Source: an uncultured Eubacteriales bacterium (GTDB lineage: Bacteria > Bacillota > Clostridia > Oscillospirales > Acutalibacteraceae). From it: 30,367 nt of DNA. The notes under the pieces are model-generated. The model saw nothing but the letters and a program-made list of their open reading frames with translations, was not told where the DNA came from and did no database searches. Below, piece after piece: positions 25,824-30,367 of this stretch. A program made the position numbers and the translations under genes. How positions within the stretch are numbered: position 1 is the first letter of the stretch; each line of letters opens with the position of its first letter. Location: contig ONUD01000069.1 of NCBI GenBank assembly GCA_900320925.1, forward strand, positions 1 to 30,367, given 5' to 3'.

Positions 25824-25852
25824 TTGCATTTTACTTTTTTGTGTGTTATAAT
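25824..25852 (+). promoter_or_regulatory. Extended -10 promoter of the transketolase genes
   Basis: TATAAT (25847-25852) is perfect and is preceded by TGT, making an extended -10. A weak -35, TTGCAT, lies 17 bp upstream. The leader to the ATG at 25902 is about 43 nt. Confidence 0.72.
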
Positions 25853-25901
25853 TGGAGCGGATGGCAATTTGTTATCATGCAATGGGAGGAATGGTAAAAA
25901 C

Positions 25902-26744
25902 ATGAATCATCAAGAATTTTTGGAAATGCAGAAGCTCGCCTGTCAGGTGCGTATCTGGACGGTGGAGGGCGTGTTTCACGCAAAATCGGGACATCCCGGC
26001 GGTTCTCTTTCGGCTGCTGATATGATGACCTACCTCTACTTTAAAGAGATGAATGTCAATCCCGACAATCCGCAAGACCCTGACCGTGACCGTTTCGTGC
26101 TGTCAAAGGGTCACTGCTGTCCCGCACTGTATGCGGTACTGGCTCTCAAGGGCTATTTCCCTACAGACGAAATCAAGTCCCTGCGTCATATCGGTGCCAT
26201 GCTCCAAGGACATCCCGATATGAAAAGAACCCCCGGCGTGGATATGAGTTCCGGCTCTCTGGGGCAGGGAATCTCTGCGGCGTGCGGTATGGCACTGGCC
26301 GCCAAATATGATCAGAAAGATTATCGTGTCTACACCATGCTCGGCGACGGGGAATGCGAAGAAGGGCAGGTCTGGGAAGCCGCTATGTTTGCTTCCCATA
26401 TGAAGCTGGACAACCTCTGCGTCATCGTGGACTTCAACGGACTTCAGATTGATGGCCATGTGAATGAGGTGGCAGGTCTGGAACCTCTCGATAAAAAATT
26501 TGAGGGCTTTGGCTTTGAGGTTCTCCACATGGACGGCAACAACTTCGAGGAAATAGAAGCTGCCTTTGAAAAAGCTAAAACCATCAAGGGCAAACCGACT
26601 GCCATCATTGCCCGTACCGTCAAAGGAAAAGGCGTCTCCTATATGGAAAATCAGGTCGGCTGGCACGGCAAAGCACCCAATGCCGAACAATATGAGACTG
26701 CCATCAAGGAACTGACGGCACAGTTGAAAGCACTGGAGGGCTAA
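25902..26744 (+). CDS. Transketolase, N-terminal (TPP-binding) subunit
   Basis: From the ATG at 25902 the protein has 280 residues. It shows AKSGHPGGSLSAADM with H31, KGHCCPALYAVLA, SGSLGQGIS and the TPP motif GDGECEEGQVWEAAMFASH followed by VDFNG. It is the first half of a split transketolase, which moves two-carbon ketol units in the non-oxidative pentose phosphate pathway. The open frame reaches back to 25824, but the promoter and the GGGAGGA site place the start at 25902. The partner begins 4 bp after its stop. Related split proteins of other pathways exist, so the substrate is not proven. Confidence 0.93.
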   Translation: MNHQEFLEMQKLACQVRIWTVEGVFHAKSGHPGGSLSAADMMTYLYFKEMNVNPDNPQDPDRDRFVLSKGHCCPALYAVLALKGYFPTDEIKSLRHIGAMLQGHPDMKRTPGVDMSSGSLGQGISAACGMALAAKYDQKDYRVYTMLGDGECEEGQVWEAAMFASHMKLDNLCVIVDFNGLQIDGHVNEVAGLEPLDKKFEGFGFEVLHMDGNNFEEIEAAFEKAKTIKGKPTAIIARTVKGKGVSYMENQVGWHGKAPNAEQYETAIKELTAQLKALEG

Positions 26745-26748
26745 TATC

Positions 26749-27678
26749 ATGAAAATTGCAACGAGAGAAAGCTTCGGTCTGGCACTTTGCGAGCTGGCAA
26801 AGGAGCATCCTGAAATTGTGGTGCTGGATGCAGACTTGGCAGCCGCTACCAAGACCGATATATTCAAAAAAGCATACCCCGACCGGTTCTTTGACTGCGG
26901 CATTGCAGAAGGCAATATGATCGGTGTGGCAGCCGGTCTTGCTGCCTGCGGAAAAGTACCATTTGCGGCATCGTTTGCCATGTTCGCCACAGGGCGTGCC
27001 TACGAACAAATCAGAAATTCCGTGGGCTATCCGCACCTGAATGTCAAAATTGCCGGCTCCCATGCAGGCATCTCTGTCGGTGAGGACGGTGCCACCCATC
27101 AGTGCTGTGAGGATCTTGCCCTGATGAGAACCATCCCCGGCATGGTCATCCTGAACCCTGCCGACCATTACGAAATGACGGAAGCGGTCAAGGCTGCTTA
27201 TGCTTACCATGGACCTGTTTACATCCGACTCGGCAGGCTGGCTATTGATACCTTCAACGACCCCGACCACTATCAGTTTGCAATCGGCAAGGGCATCACC
27301 CTGAAAGACGGCAGTGATGTGACCGTCATTGCAACGGGGCTGGTCGTCAATGAAGCACTGAAAGCCGTGAATGCTCTCGAAGCAAAGGGGATTCATGCAC
27401 GACTCATCAATATGCATACCATTAAACCCATTGACAAGGAGATCATCATCAAGGCCGCAAAGGAAACAGGCAAAATCATCACCGTTGAGGAACACAGTAT
27501 TATCGGCGGTCTGGGGGAAGCCGTATGCTCTGTGACAGCAGAGTATTGCCCTGTTCCCGTCAAGCGGATTGGTATCAAGGATATTTACGGCCACAGCGGT
27601 CCTGCACTTGGTCTGCTTTCCGAGTTCGGACTGGATGCAGAGGGGCTGGAAAAGTCCATTGCGGAAATTATGCAGTAA
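26749..27678 (+). CDS. Transketolase, C-terminal (pyrimidine-binding) subunit
   Basis: The 309-residue protein has the second-half features. VVLDADLAAATKTD is near the N-terminus, and FFDCGIAEGNMIGVAAGLA has the catalytic Glu of the pyrimidine domain. IAGSHAGISVGEDGATHQ and YIRLGR follow. The C-terminal domain has TVEEHSIIGGLGEAV. It forms the active enzyme with the preceding subunit. A bidirectional terminator begins inside its stop codon. Confidence 0.93.
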   Translation: MKIATRESFGLALCELAKEHPEIVVLDADLAAATKTDIFKKAYPDRFFDCGIAEGNMIGVAAGLAACGKVPFAASFAMFATGRAYEQIRNSVGYPHLNVKIAGSHAGISVGEDGATHQCCEDLALMRTIPGMVILNPADHYEMTEAVKAAYAYHGPVYIRLGRLAIDTFNDPDHYQFAIGKGITLKDGSDVTVIATGLVVNEALKAVNALEAKGIHARLINMHTIKPIDKEIIIKAAKETGKIITVEEHSIIGGLGEAVCSVTAEYCPVPVKRIGIKDIYGHSGPALGLLSEFGLDAEGLEKSIAEIMQ

Positions 27679-27713
27679 AAAAACAAGCAGGCATCAGGCC
27701 TGCTTGTTTTTTT
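27677..27713. terminator. Bidirectional intrinsic terminator between transketolase and ABC permease
   Basis: A perfect stem joins AAACAAGCAGGC to GCCTGCTTGTTT around a 5-nt loop, with seven A before and seven T after. The runs make it work on both strands, ending the transketolase transcript and the convergent ABC transporter transcript. Confidence 0.95.
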
Positions 27714-28980
27714 ATGCATTTTTTTGCAGCTTCTTATTTTTGTGCTGTTCCTTGAGGAGCTTGATGATTTCAGGGAATTTCGGGGGATTGCCGTACATCA
27801 GGACGCCAATTCGGTAGATGGCGGCTGCCAGCATTCCCAACAGGTAAATGGAAATCAGCTGTATGGCAATGGACAGGATGATTTCATAAAAGGCAACGTC
27901 TGCCAATGTAATGCGTGCAAACATGACCAGAGGTGCCGTGAACGGGATGTATGAACAGACGACCATGAAAGGACTGTTGATGGCATCGCTCGTCATGCCC
28001 ATGATCACAATCATAAACGAAATGACAAACACCATCATGACAGGGGTTGTCAGGGTATTCAGATCTTCGCTGCGGGAGGCAAGGGAGGACAATGCTCCCA
28101 GAAGGAACGAGTAAATGAAATAGGCCGTCAGGAAGAAAATCAGGGCATAGATGACATGGGTGACAGAGAAACTGAACATGGATGTCAAATCGACAGGCAG
28201 TGACTGCGAGGAAATCGTCCCTACAGAAGCCAGTGCCACTCCGGTAATCAGCACCATTTGTGTCAGTCCTGCCAGCCCGGAACCGATAACCTTTCCGAAC
28301 ATGAGGTGCGTCGGCTTGGCACAGGTGATGAGCATTTCCATCGCTCGGGTATTTTTCTCTGTCACAACGCTTTGGGATACCATCTGTCCGTACAGGACAA
28401 TCGCCATATACATAATCATAATCAAAATATAGGCTGACAGATAGTTTTTGGTCTGGTCGGTACCCGTTGTGATGGTTTCGGCAGTGATGGGAGCATTCAT
28501 GATGGTGACAACGTCCTCTTCACTGATATGGTACTGCTTGGTAAACACAGCGGTACGGTATACCGACTGCACGGCAGCACCGAGGGTGTCGGTTTCCGTA
28601 CTCATCAGGGCATTGTTTTTCGTGACGTAGATAAATTTCAGCGGTTCCTCCAGAACAACACCAAACACATAATCTTCCCTGTCCACTCCGGCTTTCAGGT
28701 TCTCCATATTGTCGGAAAACGCCAGTTCATAGTCCGGATAGAACAGGCGGAACTGGCTTTGGAGTATGTCATTGTCCTCGTAAGCCGTGTTGATGATACC
28801 AATGACAGGCTTCTCTCCGACAGCGGTAGGCTCTTTCGATTCCTGGATGCCTGCAATGATGACGGGTACCAGTGACATTCCCAGTATCAGCACCATGATG
28901 ATAATGGTTGTAATGATAAACGCCTTGTTTTTGATGCAGTTGAGATATTCAAACTTGAATACTTGCCATATATGTTTCAT
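27712..28980 (-). CDS. ABC-2-type transporter permease (NatB-like)
   Basis: The 422-residue protein starts at the ATG 28980, which overlaps the ATPase stop as ATGA. The frame running to 29031 lies inside the ATPase gene and is not used. Residue 20-45 is a first span (FIITTIIIMVLILGMSLVPVIIAG). A long outside domain of about 150 residues comes next. About five more spans end the protein, among them MVSQSVVTEKNTRAMEMLITCAKP, a stretch typical of NatB/ABC-2 permeases. It should export sodium, a drug or a peptide with its ATPase. Confidence 0.9.
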   Translation of the reverse strand: MKHIWQVFKFEYLNCIKNKAFIITTIIIMVLILGMSLVPVIIAGIQESKEPTAVGEKPVIGIINTAYEDNDILQSQFRLFYPDYELAFSDNMENLKAGVDREDYVFGVVLEEPLKFIYVTKNNALMSTETDTLGAAVQSVYRTAVFTKQYHISEEDVVTIMNAPITAETITTGTDQTKNYLSAYILIMIMYMAIVLYGQMVSQSVVTEKNTRAMEMLITCAKPTHLMFGKVIGSGLAGLTQMVLITGVALASVGTISSQSLPVDLTSMFSFSVTHVIYALIFFLTAYFIYSFLLGALSSLASRSEDLNTLTTPVMMVFVISFMIVIMGMTSDAINSPFMVVCSYIPFTAPLVMFARITLADVAFYEIILSIAIQLISIYLLGMLAAAIYRIGVLMYGNPPKFPEIIKLLKEQHKNKKLQKNA

Positions 28981-29897
28981 ATTCCGCCCTCCGTGTATTG
29001 AACGAAGATATCGTTCAGTGATGGTTCGCATACCCTGAAACAGTCAATGTCAAACTGCTGTTCAGACAGCTCTGCCAGCATTCGGGTTTTGAAAGCAGGG
29101 TCTTTTAATCTGACAATGACCGTATTTGAATCCTGTTCATCGGACTGTACATCGGTAACATGACTGCTCATGTTTTGCAGGATGAAGGGGGCAATTGTTT
29201 CATGCTGAGGCGAGGTAACGGCAATCCTGTCACGGGGATAGCTGCGTTTGATATCGGCGATTTTGCCGCTGACCGTCACCTTCCCACCGTTGAGAATGGC
29301 GATTTTTTCACAAAATTCCTCTATGTAGTTCATCTGGTGGCTGGAGAACAGCACCACTGCACCGTCTGCCATCATCTCCTTGATGACGTCCTTGAGCAGC
29401 ATGGCATTCACCGGGTCAAGCCCTGAAAAAGGTTCATCCAGTATGACGATTTGCGGATGGCACATCAGTGTAGCAATTAACTGTATTTTTTGTTGGTTGC
29501 CCTTGCTGAGGGTTTCCAGCTTTTTGGTTTTGTACTCGCTCATGGAAAGCCGTTCCAGCCATTGGTCGCACGCTGTGAGGGCATCTTTTTTGGACATTCC
29601 CCTCAGTTGTGCCAGATAGACCAACTGGTCGCAGATTTTGATTTTCGGGTACAGCCCCCTCTCTTCGGGCATATAGCCGATACGGATCTTATCTCTGTTG
29701 ATAGGCTTGCCGTCAATGGAGATACTGCCCTTGTCAGGGAAAAAGACTCCCATGATAATGCGTATGGTGGTAGTTTTGCCTGCCCCGTTCCTGCCCAGCA
29801 GTCCCAGTGCGGTACCGCTTTGTGCTTCAAAGGAAACATCTCTCAGGACCTCCTTTTCACCAAAGCTTTTGAAAATATTTTCCGCTTTCAGTTCCAT
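28977..29897 (-). CDS. ABC transporter ATP-binding protein (NatA-like)
   Basis: The 306-residue protein has Walker A GRNGAGKTT (35-43), the Q-loop area RIGYMPEERGLYPK, the signature LSKGNQQK, Walker B IVILDEPFSGLDP and the switch His in FSSHQM. The C-terminal 90 residues are an accessory domain of the kind found in NatA-type ATPases. GYMPEERGLY is a NatA-type feature. It powers the permease encoded next. Its own promoter and a GGAGG site precede it. Confidence 0.95.
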   Translation of the reverse strand: MELKAENIFKSFGEKEVLRDVSFEAQSGTALGLLGRNGAGKTTTIRIIMGVFFPDKGSISIDGKPINRDKIRIGYMPEERGLYPKIKICDQLVYLAQLRGMSKKDALTACDQWLERLSMSEYKTKKLETLSKGNQQKIQLIATLMCHPQIVILDEPFSGLDPVNAMLLKDVIKEMMADGAVVLFSSHQMNYIEEFCEKIAILNGGKVTVSGKIADIKRSYPRDRIAVTSPQHETIAPFILQNMSSHVTDVQSDEQDSNTVIVRLKDPAFKTRMLAELSEQQFDIDCFRVCEPSLNDIFVQYTEGGI

Positions 29898-29920
29898 ATT
29901 TCAACCTCCGTTTCAATCCC

Positions 29921-29949
29921 ATTATACCGTATTTCTTGTCTGTTTGCAA
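29921..29949 (-). promoter_or_regulatory. Promoter of the NatAB-like ABC operon
   Basis: TTGCAA (29949-29944), a 17-bp spacer and a perfect TATAAT (29926-29921) lie about 25 nt before the ATPase start, with GGAGG between. Confidence 0.78.
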
Positions 29950-30006
29950 CAGAGAAATTACTTTTAAATGGCAATTTATACACTTTTCAAAACGAATCTT
30001 TATGAT

Positions 30007-30050
30007 AAAATCAGCCAAAGATGATGGAGTACATCACCTTTGGCTGAAAA
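30007..30050 (-). terminator. Long hairpin terminator after the tiny-peptide genes
   Basis: CAGCCAAAGGTGATG pairs with CATCATCTTTGGCTG over 15 bp with one G-T pair and a 5-nt loop. A short T run (ATTTT) follows on the minus strand and AAAA lies on the other side, so it may work both ways. It separates the peptide genes from the ABC promoter. Confidence 0.78.
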
Positions 30051-30073
30051 GTCATTAAGGGTATTTGCGAACA

Positions 30074-30145
30074 TCAATAGACGCTAGTAGGCCAAAGAAT
30101 ACCGATTGCAACAATAATTCCTCCAACAATGATAAATTTCAGCAT
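30074..30145 (-). CDS. 23-residue hydrophobic peptide
   Basis: An ATG at 30145 has the strong site AGGAGGTGA at good distance. It opens a 23-codon frame that begins MLKFIIVGG and ends ILWPTSVY. Most of it is one membrane span of about 17 residues with a single Lys near the N-terminus. A hairpin terminator closes the unit 24 nt after the stop. It is too short for standard gene callers. I recognise no family. It could be a small membrane regulator, a type I toxin-like peptide or a secreted peptide. The ribosome binding site is the main evidence that it is translated. Confidence 0.5.
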   Translation of the reverse strand: MLKFIIVGGIIVAIGILWPTSVY

Positions 30146-30221
30146 AATCTCACCTCCTCTCATCGAAACAACCGTCAAAATATATAACCAACTGAGTCAT
30201 AGCAATTATTATCTCGCGTTA

Positions 30222-30284
30222 TCATCGCAAAGTAAGATAATATGCTGCGGCGGCTAAGAGTAAATATACGGGAATCCACTGCAT
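30222..30284 (-). CDS. 20-residue hydrophobic peptide
   Basis: An ATG at 30284, preceded by AAAGGAAGTGA, opens a 20-codon frame that starts MQWIPVYLLL and ends YYLTLR. It is a single short membrane span rich in Ala and Leu with a basic last residue. It lies 76 nt upstream of the 23-residue peptide on the same strand and has a similar style. No family is recognised, and translation is inferred from the ribosome binding site only. Confidence 0.42.
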   Translation of the reverse strand: MQWIPVYLLLAAAAYYLTLR

Positions 30285-30324
30285 AAACTTTTCACTTCCT
30301 TTCAGAATTGAAACAAGTATCCTT

Positions 30325-30367
30325 TCAGTTATGTTCAATACAAACGATTACCGCCACAGTAACAACA
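30325..30367 (-). CDS. Tail of a possible third tiny hydrophobic peptide, cut by window edge
   Basis: One minus-strand frame enters from the right edge as VVTVAVIVCIEHN and stops at 30325. It is hydrophobic with a short polar end, like the two peptides downstream. Its start is outside the window, so it may instead be the end of a larger membrane protein or not coding at all. Confidence 0.25.
   Translation of the reverse strand, partial: VVTVAVIVCIEHN

Noticed and set aside
26704..27594. 296-residue minus-strand open frame
   Set aside because: It is antisense to the well-supported second transketolase gene and has no recognisable motifs.
30222..30284. KdpF identity for the 20-residue peptide
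   Set aside because: Its size and hydrophobicity are similar, but no kdpA follows and the conserved features of KdpF are not clear.
1..30367. CRISPR arrays, tRNA or rRNA genes, complete insertion sequences
   Set aside because: No regularly spaced repeats, cloverleaf-like segments, rRNA stretches or transposase frames were seen on reading through. A tRNA or covariance-model scan was not possible.

Overview
The window looks like a chromosomal segment from an endospore-forming, low-to-mid GC Firmicute of the class Clostridia, most like a Ruminococcus-type member of the Oscillospiraceae. The reasons are a spoIIR sporulation gene, the Clostridia-style fab-acc cluster, a transketolase split into two genes, and strong AGGAGG ribosome binding sites with sigma-A-like promoters. 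The genus is an inference from gene content and style. No rRNA, tRNA, CRISPR array or prophage was seen.

Region 1 (1-8973, minus strand) is one long tightly packed operon read from a promoter at 8973-8945. In transcription order it encodes a class II aldolase, a protein with two tandem nucleotidyltransferase domains, a membrane glycosyltransferase fused to a uridine-kinase-like P-loop kinase, a HAD phosphatase, a GtrA flippase-like protein, a GT2 glycosyltransferase, a small GDPD-like protein and a YfhO-like membrane protein cut by the window edge. The GT2, GtrA and YfhO trio matches the logic of known lipid-carrier sugar decoration of teichoic acids. The aldolase, nucleotidyltransferase, kinase and phosphatase look like a dedicated precursor pathway. 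This is the best candidate for an undescribed system.

Region 2 (9001-12456) holds a PLP aminotransferase and trpS in one operon on the minus strand. A 331-bp palindromic MITE-like element follows, then spoIIR on the plus strand. Region 3 (12439-16981, minus) has a small conserved Clostridia-type protein, a lipoprotein and an 1113-residue TPR-GAF-GGDEF diguanylate cyclase. An intrinsic terminator lies inside the end of the small gene.

Region 4 (16983-24889, minus) is a type II fatty-acid synthesis operon, fabH-fabD-fabG-fabF-accB-fabZ-accC-accD-accA. It covers malonyl-CoA formation, initiation, elongation, ketoreduction and dehydration. The acyl carrier protein and enoyl reductase genes are absent from it. 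Region 5 (24956-27713, plus) has a Glu/Ser-rich surface protein with a C-terminal anchor and the two-subunit transketolase, ending in a bidirectional terminator.

Region 6 (27712-30367, minus) is a NatAB-like ABC exporter. Upstream of it, behind a strong hairpin, is a row of tiny single-span membrane peptides of 20 and 23 residues, with the tail of a possible third, which gene callers would miss.
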